From contig WHTV01000003.1 in assembly GCA_009377535.1 (NCBI GenBank), forward strand, positions 1-64,000: a stretch of DNA of 64,000 nt, read 5' to 3'. Within the stretch, counting starts at the first letter, position 1. Each line of letters begins with the position of its first letter. This DNA is from Kiloniellaceae bacterium (lineage in GTDB: Bacteria > Pseudomonadota > Alphaproteobacteria > Kiloniellales > Kiloniellaceae). This document shows positions 56,661 through 64,000 of the stretch, piece after piece. The notes below the pieces were generated by a model. The model saw only the letters and a list, made by a program, of their open reading frames with translations. It was not told the DNA's origin and ran no database searches. The translations under genes and the position numbers were made by a program.

Positions 56661-57297
56661 GCGACCGGAAGAAGCCGTCGACCGCCGCCGCGGCTTCGTC
56701 CCAGTTCTGCTCGGTGCTGCGGCCGCTGGCCTTGCGCGGCTTCAGATCGTGGTCGCCGTCTGCGGCCCAGTGCAGCCGAACGCTCTCGGCGAGGTCATAG
56801 CCGGCCACTTCCGCGGCGTCGCCCAGGGCATCGCGGCTGCCCTGGCAGATCAGGCAGGGGGTTTGCAAGGCCGCGAGGTGCGCCGTGCGCAGGCGCTCCG
56901 GCCTGCCGGCCGGATGGAAGGGATAGCCGAGGCAGGCGAGGCCTCTGACGCCTGCCTCGTCGGCGATCAGGCTGGCCATGCGTCCGCCCATCGACTTGCC
57001 GCCGATGACCAGGCGTTCGGCCCCCAGGCTCGCGATGACCTGGCGCCAGGTCTCCAGCAGCAGCGGCTGGCGATCCGGCGGTGGACGCTTGGGCTCGCGG
57101 CGACGGCGGGCCATGTAGGGAAACTCGAAGCGCACCACCCGCCAGCCGCGCTCGGCCAGGGCCTCGGCGAAAAAGCTCATGAAAGGCGTGTCCATGGGCG
57201 CGCCGGCGCCGTGGGCAAAGGCGAAGGTCAGCGCCGCCGGACCCGGGCCGCCCGGGGCGTCGATCAGGAATTCCGGCAGGTTTTGGGAGGCCGTCAT
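56653..57297 (-). CDS. Alpha/beta-family hydrolase (Abhydrolase_11-type)
   Basis: ATG 57297 gives 214 residues (MTASQNLPEFLIDAPGGPGP). The fold features are LTFAFAHGAGAPMDTPFM near the N-terminus, the nucleophile elbow GGKSMGGRMAS, the acidic turn in QGSRDALGD and the catalytic His in ADGDHDLKP. This layout matches the KANL3/Tex30-like bacterial hydrolases. The substrate is unknown and there is no signal peptide. The longer upstream open frame is unsupported. Confidence 0.83.
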   Translation of the reverse strand: MTASQNLPEFLIDAPGGPGPAALTFAFAHGAGAPMDTPFMSFFAEALAERGWRVVRFEFPYMARRRREPKRPPPDRQPLLLETWRQVIASLGAERLVIGGKSMGGRMASLIADEAGVRGLACLGYPFHPAGRPERLRTAHLAALQTPCLICQGSRDALGDAAEVAGYDLAESVRLHWAADGDHDLKPRKASGRSTEQNWDEAAAAVDGFFRSLI

Positions 57298-57462
57298 GGA
57301 TTTATCGGCGGATTCGGGGCTGGAGGGCCTAAAGAGGGGCGGCTGATAACGCAGCCTTAACCAAGGATCGGGATGATAGCGGCAATGCAGGGGAGTTGTC
57401 CCGGGGACGCCGCGCGCAGGCTGCGCCGCCCCAACCGGCCCCGGCAAGCGAAGGAGCAGGCC

Positions 57463-57663
57463 ATGGAAGATATCCGCCACCGCGACTTGAGCGAGATCCC
57501 GGAGTCCGAGATGACCCCCGAGGAGCGGCTCGAGCTGAAGCGGCGCTTCGACGAGTTCGTCGGCCTGGTGCGGCGCCCCGCCGTCGCCAGCAGCCTCGGC
57601 AAGGCTCCCGGTCAGAAGAGCACCCAGCGCTGGGATCCAGCCACCATGGGCAAGCGCAGCTAG
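57463..57663 (+). CDS. Hypothetical 66-residue protein
   Basis: ATG 57463 with AAGGAG 7 nt upstream gives 66 residues: MEDIRHRDLSEIPESEMTPE, then a charged helix (ERLELKRRFDEFVGLVRR) and a polar tail ending WDPATMGKRS. No family is recognised. The good ribosome site and the codon use support a real gene. It is divergent from the hydrolase and convergent with sspB. Confidence 0.6.
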   Translation: MEDIRHRDLSEIPESEMTPEERLELKRRFDEFVGLVRRPAVASSLGKAPGQKSTQRWDPATMGKRS

Positions 57664-57715
57664 CAACCTGCACTTCACTTAAACCTTCGGATTTTCGGCC
57701 GTCCGGCCGCCGCGG

Positions 57716-58258
57716 CTACTTCTTGCGGAAGGCATCCAGGGTGACGACCTTGTCACCGCTCTGCTTTTCGCCTTTGGCCGGCGCATCGTCGGGGGCGCCG
57801 TCATCGACATCGCCGCGCTCCCTGGCCGTGCTGTCCTCGAATGGTACGGCACCCTCGCCCGCGGCGACGGGCCCGCCGAGGTTTTCTCCATTCTCCACGT
57901 CGAACTGCAGGCCGAAGCGCACCGAGGGGTCTGCAAAGGCCGTCACCGCGGAAAAGGGCACCACGAGGCGATGCGGCACGTCGGCGAAGCTGAGGGTGAC
58001 GCAGAACTGATCCTCGTCGATCTCCAGGCCCCAGAACTGGTGCTGCAGGACGATGGTCATCTCGCCGGGATAGCGCTCGCGCAGCGCTTCGGGGATCTCG
58101 CAGTCCTTATGGTCGGTGCGGAAGGTGATGTAGAAATGGTGATTGCCGGGCAGGCCGTGCTCGCCGGCATGGATCAGGGCCCGCCGCACCACGCTGCGCA
58201 GCGCATCCTCGACCATGCGATCGTATCGCAGGCCGTCGTTGCCCGTTTCCTCGGTCAC
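57716..58258 (-). CDS. sspB: ClpXP adaptor SspB (alphaproteobacterial type)
   Basis: SspB delivers ssrA-tagged proteins to the ClpXP protease. GTG 58258 (GGAAGAG just upstream) gives 180 residues. The tag-binding core is about 1-125 (LRYDRMVEDALRSVVRRALI, LPGNHHFYITFRTDH, MTIVLQHQFWGLEIDEDQF, LVVPFSAVTAFADPSV). A flexible acidic linker follows, then the C-terminal KVVTLDAFRKK, placed like the ClpX-binding tail of the family. It stands directly downstream of ssrA on the same strand, a functional pairing. Confidence 0.93.
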   Translation of the reverse strand: MTEETGNDGLRYDRMVEDALRSVVRRALIHAGEHGLPGNHHFYITFRTDHKDCEIPEALRERYPGEMTIVLQHQFWGLEIDEDQFCVTLSFADVPHRLVVPFSAVTAFADPSVRFGLQFDVENGENLGGPVAAGEGAVPFEDSTARERGDVDDGAPDDAPAKGEKQSGDKVVTLDAFRKK

Positions 58259-58384
58259 GGCTCTTCCAGACCCAACTCTTGCTATGCTCCCTGCCGAGGA
58301 TATTGCTCCCCCTGGCGACCTCAAAGTGGGGCGCTTCTGTTGCCAGGTGCGCCCCGGACCCCGCCTATACTTGTGAGAGTCTAG

Positions 58385-58663
58385 GACTTAGATTTGGCTT
58401 ACCTGACCGCTATTAAGCGGCGAGGCGAGCCTCACTGTAGTTGTCGTTCGCAACTATAGTTTCGGCCCGATAACGGCGGTACCATGCCGGGCACCGAACC
58501 CATCTTTACCACGCACGTCGATCCTATTTCGCCCCCATAAGGTCCCTCCGCAAAGCCAGATTCCGACGATGTGGAGAGGGATTGGTGGAGGCGCCGGGTA
58601 CTGCCCCCGGGTCCGTCACGCTTATTTCACAGGCCCGTTTAGCACCATAGCCGGCAAGCCGGC
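58385..58663 (-). ncRNA. ssrA: Two-piece (permuted) tmRNA
   Basis: tmRNA rescues stalled ribosomes and tags the nascent protein. On the minus strand the acceptor piece comes first and ends ...GGCGCCTCCACCA at 58583, with the T-arm just before it. After a spacer the coding piece begins GGGGGCGAAATAGGATCGACG at 58536. Its first seven bases pair with CGCCTCC of the acceptor piece to form the acceptor stem, so the gene is permuted as in other alphaproteobacteria. The tag frame starts with GCG at 58451 and encodes ANDNYSEARLAA before TAA at 58415. Outer ends are approximate. Confidence 0.93.
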
Positions 58664-58669
58664 ACCCCC

Positions 58670-58675
58670 AATATA
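58670..58675 (-). promoter_or_regulatory. Probable -10 element of ssrA
   Basis: TATATT on the minus strand lies about 7 bp before the likely 5' end of the acceptor piece (near 58663). The -35 region (about 58693-58698) is not a good consensus match. Confidence 0.4.
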
Positions 58676-58776
58676 GGCACTTTGCGGCCTCGATAAAAGG
58701 TCTACGCGCGACCGCGGCCGGCGGCCTCCAGGGCTCGAAAGGGCGATTTGGAGGGGCGTCGCCGGGGCCATCTGGG

Positions 58777-58994
58777 CTAGAGCCTTTCATGGTCATATAG
58801 AAGCAAGCCTGTCGACGCCGCGGGCGCCCGCCGCTCGGCAACCCGAAGGGCCGGGAGTCTTTGCGCCAAGGCCGGCGGGCTCCGCCTTGGCCATAGCGCC
58901 GCTATGGCCTGCGCCAAACCCCCAAAGGCCCTTAGGGACCTTGGCACAAAGCCGCTCCGGCAGAATGGTTCAATATGACTATGAAAGGCTCTAG
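58777..58994. mobile_element. MITE-like element, 218 bp, with 26-bp terminal inverted repeats
   Basis: The ends 58777-58802 and 58969-58994 are inverted copies of each other at 24 of 26 positions. Each outer end reads CTAGAGCCTTTCAT inward. There is no coding capacity between them; the interior contains further short palindromes (GCCAAGGC...GCCTTGGC, CCATAGCGCCGCTATGG). CTAG at each outer edge could be a target duplication. It occupies most of the 400-bp gap between ssrA and thyA. No transposase is nearby. Confidence 0.65.
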
Positions 58995-59064
58995 AATGGG
59001 CCAAAGCGACTCGGTGCCCGCCGGCAGGGCGCTGGAAGGATCTCAGGACGAAAGAAGGACCACC

Positions 59065-59859
59065 GTGAAGCAGTACCTCGATCTCCTGCGCAAGGTTCGC
59101 GAGGAAGGGTGCTACAAGAGCGACCGCACCGGCACCGGCACACAAAGCCTCTTCGGCCACCAGATGCGCTTCGACCTTGGCCAGGGCTTTCCGCTGCTGA
59201 CCACCAAGAAGCTACATCTGAAGTCGATCGTCCACGAGCTGCTGTGGTTCCTTCAGGGCGATACCAACGTCGCCTACCTCAAGCAGCACGGCGTTCGCAT
59301 CTGGGACGACTGGGCCGACGAGACCGGCGACCTCGGGCCGGTCTACGGCGCGCAGTGGCGCTCCTGGCCGGCGCCGGACGGCCGCCACATCGACCAGATC
59401 GGCCAGCTGCTCAGTCAGCTGAAGAGCAATCCGGACTCGCGCCGCCTCATCGTCTCGGCCTGGAACGTGGCGGAGATCGAGCGCATGGCGCTGCCGCCCT
59501 GCCACTGCCTGTTCCAGTTCTACGTCGCCGAGGGGCGCCTTTCCTGCCAGCTCTACCAGCGCAGCGCCGACATCTTCCTCGGCGTGCCCTTCAACATCGC
59601 CTCCTACGCGCTGCTCACGATGATGGTGGCGCAGGTCTCGGGCCTGCAGCCGGGCGACTTCGTGCACACGCTGGGCGATGCGCACCTCTACGTGAACCAT
59701 CAGCAGCAGGCCGACCTGCAGCTGCAGCGCAGCCCGCTCGTCCTGCCGATCCTGAAGATCAATCCGCAGGTGAGGGACCTCTTCGCCTTCCGCTACGAAG
59801 ACTTCGAGCTGATCGGTTACGAGGCGCATCCGCACATCAAGGCACCGGTGGCGGTCTGA
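59065..59859 (+). CDS. thyA: Thymidylate synthase
   Basis: ThyA makes dTMP from dUMP with methylenetetrahydrofolate. GTG 59065 (AAGGAC upstream) gives 264 residues ([20 protein letters not shown]), the E. coli length exactly. A longer frame would start inside the MITE-like element and is rejected. The catalytic Cys146 is in [12 protein letters not shown], and GDAHLYVNH and the C-terminal IKAPVAV are typical. folA follows after 3 bp, pairing dTMP synthesis with folate reduction. Confidence 0.97.
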   Translation: MKQYLDLLRKVREEGCYKSDRTGTGTQSLFGHQMRFDLGQGFPLLTTKKLHLKSIVHELLWFLQGDTNVAYLKQHGVRIWDDWADETGDLGPVYGAQWRSWPAPDGRHIDQIGQLLSQLKSNPDSRRLIVSAWNVAEIERMALPPCHCLFQFYVAEGRLSCQLYQRSADIFLGVPFNIASYALLTMMVAQVSGLQPGDFVHTLGDAHLYVNHQQQADLQLQRSPLVLPILKINPQVRDLFAFRYEDFELIGYEAHPHIKAPVAV

Positions 59860-59862
59860 GCG

Positions 59863-60402
59863 ATGGCAGGCAAGAACGCAAAGGGCGTGCCCGTCGCCCT
59901 CATCCTGGCGCGCGCCGACAACGGGGTGATCGGGCGGGCCGGCGGCCTGCCCTGGCACCTGTCGGGCGACCTGAAGTTCTTCAAGGCGCAGACCCTGGGC
60001 AAGCCGGTGGTGATGGGCCGCAAGACCTATCAGTCCATCGGCAAGCCGCTGCCCGGCCGGCCCAACCTGGTGATTACCCGGGATCCGACCTTCCGGCCGG
60101 AGGGCGTAGAGGTCTTCGCCGATGTCGCCGGCGCGCTGGCCCGCGCGCAGCAACTGGCCTCGGCAAGCGGCGCGGCCGAGGTCATGGTGATCGGCGGCGG
60201 TCAGATCTACGAGCTGACGCTGCCCCTGGCCCGGCGCGTCTACCTGACCGAGGTGCACGCCAGCCCCGAAGGCGACACCAGTTTCCCCGCCCTCGATCCC
60301 GCCGACTGGCGCGAGCTGCGGCGCGACGCGCCCGTTCCCGGCGGCGAAGGCCAGCCGGACTTCAGCATCGTGGTACTGGAGAGGGTGCGGCGCCCGGACT
60401 AG
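59863..60402 (+). CDS. folA: Dihydrofolate reductase
   Basis: FolA reduces dihydrofolate with NADPH and regenerates the cofactor used by ThyA. The 179-residue product shows VALILARADNGVIGRAGGLPW (shown in two parts: ILARADNGVIG and GLPWHL), DLKFFKAQTLGKPVVMGRKT, SIGKPLPGRPNLVITR and VMVIGGGQIYEL. All are standard DHFR substrate and NADPH-binding elements. It is in one operon with thyA. Confidence 0.96.
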   Translation: MAGKNAKGVPVALILARADNGVIGRAGGLPWHLSGDLKFFKAQTLGKPVVMGRKTYQSIGKPLPGRPNLVITRDPTFRPEGVEVFADVAGALARAQQLASASGAAEVMVIGGGQIYELTLPLARRVYLTEVHASPEGDTSFPALDPADWRELRRDAPVPGGEGQPDFSIVVLERVRRPD

Positions 60403-60422
60403 GTCGGCTCAGCCGGCGGCGG

Positions 60423-61088
60423 TCAGACCTTCTGCCAGGCGCTGATGCGGAACAGTGGGAACAGCGGCAGAAACAGCGGGTGGTAGATGCCGGAGACCTT
60501 GCGGAATCCGTGCTCCGTGAGGAATCGCTCGACCTGCCAGGCGGCGTGGTAGTGGTCGTGCGGCTTCTGCTTGCCGAAGACAATGCGCAGCAGGCGGTAG
60601 GCCAGGTTCTCCGACGGCAGCGAGGTGAAGAGCGTACCCTTCGCATCGAGCCAGTGGCGGATGCGCTCGATCGGGAAGCTCAGATCCTCGAAGTGCTCCA
60701 GGACGTCGGCGGCGACGATGGCGTCGAAAGCACCGCTGCCGAAATCGAAATCCTTGATGTTGGCGCGCGTGATGCGGACGTTGTCGAGCTGGTAGGCCTC
60801 GCGCATCTGCTCGGCCTGCACGGTGTTGAGGTCGATGAGGTCGACGCTGCGGAAGCCGTTGGCCAGGGTCGGCATGAAGATGCCGCTGCCGCCGCCGAAG
60901 TCGAGGCAGGCGCCCTCGGGCCGCGAAAGGCGGCGGATCAGCAGGGTCAGCATCCACAGCCGCGCCCAGAAAAACTCGCGCAGCAGAACGTTTGGGGCGC
61001 AATAGACGTCGAGGGCGATGTCGCTGGAGCTGGTCTGCCGGTCGATGAGGCGGCGTAGCAGCGCAAGGGGTGGCTTCACGTATCGCAT
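60423..61088 (-). CDS. Class I SAM-dependent methyltransferase
   Basis: The 221-residue protein has the SAM-binding motif LDFGGGSGIFMPTLANGF (motif I), DLIDLNTVQ (acidic residue), and VAADVLEHFEDLSFP at motif IV. This is a Methyltransf_11/25 type, close to enzymes acting on small molecules or lipids. There is no signal peptide. It is convergent with folA, 20 bp apart. A different overlapping frame (to 61281) is a shadow. Confidence 0.85.
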   Translation of the reverse strand: MRYVKPPLALLRRLIDRQTSSSDIALDVYCAPNVLLREFFWARLWMLTLLIRRLSRPEGACLDFGGGSGIFMPTLANGFRSVDLIDLNTVQAEQMREAYQLDNVRITRANIKDFDFGSGAFDAIVAADVLEHFEDLSFPIERIRHWLDAKGTLFTSLPSENLAYRLLRIVFGKQKPHDHYHAAWQVERFLTEHGFRKVSGIYHPLFLPLFPLFRISAWQKV

Positions 61089-61307
61089 GGCGACCTCCCG
61101 GGCCTCGGCGGATCAGGCTGCCGGAGCCTCGCAGCGCGGGCTTAAGAAAAGGTGAAACCGGCAGGGCGCCTATGCGGCGGACGGGCCGCGGAGGCCGCGT
61201 CAAGCTGTCCTTCTTGGCAGGTTGCCGCCGCCGCCGCCATGGCTCTACACTTCCGGACCTGGAAAGCAGCCTAATAACCAAGAACGAAAGAGGGAGGTCC
61301 CAGCGCC

Positions 61308-61724
61308 ATGGCCAAGGTCAGTTCAACCGCCGAGCTTCCGGTGTCGGCAAAGACCGTCTGGGCGGTGATCGGCAACTTCAACGCGCTGCCGGACTGGCAT
61401 CCCGCCGTCGAGAAGAGCAAGCTGAAGAAGGAGAACGGCAATACGCTGCGGCAACTCTCGCTGATGGGCGGAGGCACCATCGAGGAGAAGCTCGAGCAGA
61501 TTGACGACAAGGAGCGCCGCTATACTTACACCATAGTCTCCGGCCCGCTGCCGGTGAGCAACTACACCGCCACCCTGAAGGTGCGCGACAGCGGCAAGGG
61601 CTGTGCCGTCGAGTGGTCCAGCGAGTTCGAGGCCAAGGGCGCGCCGGAAGGCGATGCCGTGGCCGCCATCAGCGGCATCTACGAGGCCGGCTTCGAGAAC
61701 CTGAAGAAGATGTTCGGCGGCTGA
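61308..61724 (+). CDS. SRPBCC-family protein
   Basis: The 138-residue protein has the START/SRPBCC lipid- or ligand-binding fold of the polyketide cyclase 2 type: AELPVSAKTVWAVIGNFNAL at the N-terminus, RRYTYTIVSGPLPVSNYTAT in the middle, and a long C-terminal helix (YEAGFENLKKMF). The ligand is unknown. GGGAGG lies upstream of the ATG. It converges with the YHS gene 9 bp away. Confidence 0.85.
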   Translation: MAKVSSTAELPVSAKTVWAVIGNFNALPDWHPAVEKSKLKKENGNTLRQLSLMGGGTIEEKLEQIDDKERRYTYTIVSGPLPVSNYTATLKVRDSGKGCAVEWSSEFEAKGAPEGDAVAAISGIYEAGFENLKKMFGG

Positions 61725-61733
61725 GGCGGCTGC

Positions 61734-62234
61734 TCAATTGCCGCCCTTGATCTCCGGCCAGTTGGCGTCGGCCTTGCTGATGTTGCCGGGGATATCTTCC
61801 GCCCATTGCCGCTGCACCGACTGCGAATAGTTCAGGTAGAGCTTGCTGTCCTCGATGCGCCAGGCGTCGGGGTCGATCGGGGCGGTGTAGCCCTCGGAGA
61901 CCGCCCAGGCGCAGTAACCGCCGTACTGCGGCGCGTAGCGCGCCGGCTCGGCGGCGAAGGCGTCGCGGTTGGCGGCCGAGGCGAAGCGCCACTCGGTGCC
62001 CTGGTAGCTGTGGGTGAATTCGGCCTTGCCCTCGACCGGCTTGCCGTCGGTGAAGTAGGCCACCGGATCGTAGCCGCGGATGGCGAGGCCGTCTTCGCTG
62101 AAGACCGGGTCGAGGGCCAGGGCGGCGGCGAAGAAGCCGGTACCGAGGGCGCCCGTAGCGAAGATACCGGCCGCGACGCCGACCGCCAACACGGTGGCGG
62201 TGAGGCGGCGGCGTGAAAGCCGAAAGCGCAGCAT
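61734..62234 (-). CDS. YHS-domain protein, exported
   Basis: ATG 62234 gives 166 residues. The basic N-terminus (MLRFRLSRRRLTA) leads into a hydrophobic stretch (TVLAVGVAAGIFATGALGTG), a signal peptide or anchor, so the protein acts outside the cytoplasm. The YHS-like part includes IRGYDPVAYFTDGKPVEGKA, QYGGYCAWAVSEGY and KLYLNYSQSVQRQW. Such proteins are often annotated as copper or metal related, but this is not established. Earlier in-frame starts are less likely. Confidence 0.83.
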   Translation of the reverse strand: MLRFRLSRRRLTATVLAVGVAAGIFATGALGTGFFAAALALDPVFSEDGLAIRGYDPVAYFTDGKPVEGKAEFTHSYQGTEWRFASAANRDAFAAEPARYAPQYGGYCAWAVSEGYTAPIDPDAWRIEDSKLYLNYSQSVQRQWAEDIPGNISKADANWPEIKGGN

Positions 62235-62351
62235 GCTGGTCGTCCCTTCGCGCTGTTGCGTCTGCATCGGTCGTGAAGGTGGCGCCTTCGGCCGGCCTTG
62301 GCAAATCACCGCGGCTCACGTTGCCGCGAGGGGAGTGGGGCCGGCCGGCCC

Positions 62352-63485
62352 CTACTGCATGACGATCTTGGGGGCCTGGCGCGGGCTGTCGGCACCGATC
62401 TGGGCGGAAACCTTCTCCCACAGCCGCCTGGCGATGGCGACGAAGGCCTGAGCGTTGGGGGCATCCGGCCGCGAGACCACCACCGGCCGGCCGCTGTCGG
62501 ACGTCTCGCGGATCTCGATGTCGAGCGGGAGTTCGCCGAGAAACTCCATGCCGAGCCGCTCGGCCTCGCGCCGAGCGCCGCCGTGGCTGAAGATGTGCGA
62601 CTCGTGGCCGCAGTTGGGGCAGACGAAAACGCTCATGTTCTCGATGATGCCGAGTACCGGCACATCGACCTTGCGGAACATGTTGAGGCCTTTGCGGGCG
62701 TCGAGCAGGGCGATATCCTGCGGCGTCGAAACGATGACCGCACCGGTCAGCGGCACCTGCTGGGACATGGTCAACTGCGCATCGCCGGTGCCCGGCGGCA
62801 TGTCGACCACCAGGATGTCGAGCTCGCCCCAATCGACGTCGCGCAGCATCTGCTGCAGCGCGCTCTGCACCATCGGCCCGCGCCAGATCATCGGCGTGTC
62901 CTCGGCCACCAGGAAGCCCATGGACATGCACTTCAGGCCGTAGTTCTCCATCGGATTGAGGGTCTTGCCGTCGGGCGAGGTGGGCCTTCCGCTGATGCCC
63001 AGCATGCGAGGCTGCGAGGGGCCGTAGATGTCGGCATCCAGCACGCCGACCTTGAGGCCGAGCTGGGCGAAGCCGAGGGCCAGATTGGTGGTGACCGTAG
63101 ACTTGCCGACGCCGCCCTTGCCGCTGGCCACCGCAACGATGGAGCGGATGCCGGGGATCATGGTGCCGCCAGGGCCCGTGGCGGGCTGCTTGCCGCCCGC
63201 CGGCGCCTGGCTACTGCCGGCCGACGCTTGGGGCGCCCGCTCGGCGGTCAGCACGGCAGTGACGGAGGTCACCCCGGCGAGATCGTGGACCGCCTTCTCG
63301 GCGGCCTTGCGCAGCGGCTCCATGGCGGCGCCCTGGCGCGGGTCCACCTCGATGGCGAAGCCGACGTTGCCGTCCTTGATGATCAGGCCGGAAATCATGC
63401 CCAGGCTGACGATGTCCTCACCCTTGGCGGGGTCTTTCACCGCCTTCAACGCCTCGAGCACCTTGGCGTCGCTGATTGCACTCAT
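62352..63485 (-). CDS. mrp: Iron-sulfur cluster carrier ATPase Mrp (ApbC)
   Basis: Mrp/ApbC is a P-loop NTPase that carries Fe-S clusters to target proteins. ATG 63485 gives 377 residues (MSAISDAKVLEALKAVKDPA). The N-terminal MIP18/DUF59 domain runs to about 82. After an Ala/Gly/Pro linker the ParA-like domain begins, with Walker A GKGGVGKS at 122-129. The cluster-binding CxxC is Cys289-Pro-Asn-Cys292. Divergent from hflK. An open frame continues past the start on the far side but is low-complexity and unsupported. Confidence 0.95.
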   Translation of the reverse strand: MSAISDAKVLEALKAVKDPAKGEDIVSLGMISGLIIKDGNVGFAIEVDPRQGAAMEPLRKAAEKAVHDLAGVTSVTAVLTAERAPQASAGSSQAPAGGKQPATGPGGTMIPGIRSIVAVASGKGGVGKSTVTTNLALGFAQLGLKVGVLDADIYGPSQPRMLGISGRPTSPDGKTLNPMENYGLKCMSMGFLVAEDTPMIWRGPMVQSALQQMLRDVDWGELDILVVDMPPGTGDAQLTMSQQVPLTGAVIVSTPQDIALLDARKGLNMFRKVDVPVLGIIENMSVFVCPNCGHESHIFSHGGARREAERLGMEFLGELPLDIEIRETSDSGRPVVVSRPDAPNAQAFVAIARRLWEKVSAQIGADSPRQAPKIVMQ

Positions 63486-63604
63486 TCCTTGAAAACTCCC
63501 CAATCCTGCCGATATGCCAGCAGGAGGTAGCAGGCAGACTCGGCTAGAACAATAGCTCAGCCGTGATATAAGACCGGCGCACAGGGATTTCAGCCTTGAA
63601 TCAT

Positions 63605-63634
63605 ACCCTGTAGGGTAGTCCTGCCCGACAGGGT
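63605..63634. promoter_or_regulatory. Inverted repeat in the mrp-hflK intergenic region
   Basis: ACCCTGT (63605-63611) and ACAGGGT (63628-63634) form a 7-bp inverted repeat with 16 bp between. It lies in the 178-bp gap between the divergent mrp and hflK genes, 30 bp before the hflK ATG. Its role is unknown. Confidence 0.35.
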
Positions 63635-63663
63635 GACATGCACAGGCAGCGGGGAATTTAAGT

Positions 63664-64000
63664 ATGCCTTGGGAAAATAAAGGTGGCGGCGGCCCTTGGG
63701 GCGGCGGTGGAGGATCCGGCGGTTCCGGCGGCGGCGGCCCGTGGGGCCGTGGCGGCGGCGGTTCCGGCGGCGGCCCACGTCCACCTGACTTCGAAGACTT
63801 CATCAGGAAGGGGCAGGACCGCTTCCGCAGCATGCTGCCGGGTGGCGGCAGCGGCCTGGGCAAGTCCGCCTATCTGCTGGTCGGCCTGGCGATCTTGCTC
63901 ATATGGCTGTTTACCGGCGTCTATCGGGTCCAGACCAACGAGCAGGGTGTCGTCCTGCGTTTCGGCAAATGGATCGAGACCACCGAGCCCGGCCTCAACT
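63664..64000 (+). CDS. hflK: Membrane protease modulator HflK (3' end outside window)
   Basis: HflK forms a complex with HflC that controls the FtsH protease. The first 112 residues are in the window. The N-terminus is Gly/Pro/Trp-rich (MPWENKGGGGPWGG...), as usual for HflK. A single membrane segment follows (about 69-87, SAYLLVGLAILLIWLFTGV), then the start of the SPFH/prohibitin domain (YRVQTNEQGVVLRFGKW). The frame is open at the right edge. hflC would be expected next, outside the window. Confidence 0.95.
   Translation, partial: MPWENKGGGGPWGGGGGSGGSGGGGPWGRGGGGSGGGPRPPDFEDFIRKGQDRFRSMLPGGGSGLGKSAYLLVGLAILLIWLFTGVYRVQTNEQGVVLRFGKWIETTEPGLN

Noticed and set aside
58524..58841. 105-codon minus-strand frame over ssrA and the MITE-like element
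   Set aside because: The region is explained by the tmRNA gene, its promoter and the element's inverted repeat.
58975..59064. Longer thyA start inside the inverted repeat
   Set aside because: The extra 30 residues have no ThyA counterpart; GTG 59065 gives the exact family length and start MKQYL.

Overview
This window is a high-GC (roughly two-thirds G+C) stretch of an alphaproteobacterial chromosome, most like a member of the Rhodospirillales/Kiloniellales group. The support is a two-piece, permuted tmRNA gene beside an alpha-type sspB, an FtsZ with a very long C-terminal linker, a perfect CtrA-type box (TTAA-N7-TTAAC) upstream of the division cluster, and a ribbon-helix-helix gene joined to fumC. 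The genus cannot be read from the sequence.

Positions 1-24,740 (all minus strand) hold one long division and envelope cluster. In transcription order it runs mraZ, rsmH, ftsL, ftsI, murE, murF, mraY, murD, ftsW, murG, murC, murB, ddl, ftsQ, ftsA, ftsZ, then a hairpin, then lpxC, bamD, recN and ligA, which runs off the left edge. Many junctions are 4-base stop/start overlaps. The mra promoter (TTGACA, 17 bp, TATCCC) is covered by four TGGG boxes at exact 10-bp spacing, the pattern expected for MraZ autoregulation.

Positions 25,118-31,289 (minus) carry rnpB, a peptidoglycan amidase, an isochorismatase-type hydrolase, an EamA transporter, the ABC-F ATPase Uup, a DjlA-like co-chaperone and a DUF3750 protein. 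A soluble chemoreceptor, a GST and a small lipoprotein follow.

Positions 34,140-47,115 look like a catabolic region: a fused 5-oxoprolinase/hydantoinase with a MarR-type regulator, an Asp/Glu/hydantoin racemase-like protein, a complete TRAP transporter (dctPQM) and an FAD-linked 2-hydroxyacid dehydrogenase. A 27-bp near-palindromic site, 23/27 identical, lies in the promoters of both the oxoprolinase and the TRAP operon, so the two units are probably one regulon. The uptake and hydrolysis of 5-oxoproline or a related lactam is the simplest reading. Between the two units sits a lower-GC pair on the other strand, tcmP and a three-cysteine DUF5131 (phage Gp37/Gp68) gene. It looks horizontally acquired and has no established function.

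Positions 47,116-64,000 hold a small DUF4169-like protein, a large AsmA-family protein, the RHH-fumC pair, a membrane chemoreceptor, tfoX-like and WYL-regulator genes divergent from a VOC protein, an alpha/beta hydrolase, sspB next to the split ssrA gene, a 218-bp MITE-like element, thyA-folA, a methyltransferase, SRPBCC and YHS proteins, mrp (Fe-S carrier ATPase) and the start of hflK. A short fragment matching tfoX lies between fumC and the chemoreceptor and is probably a decayed second copy.
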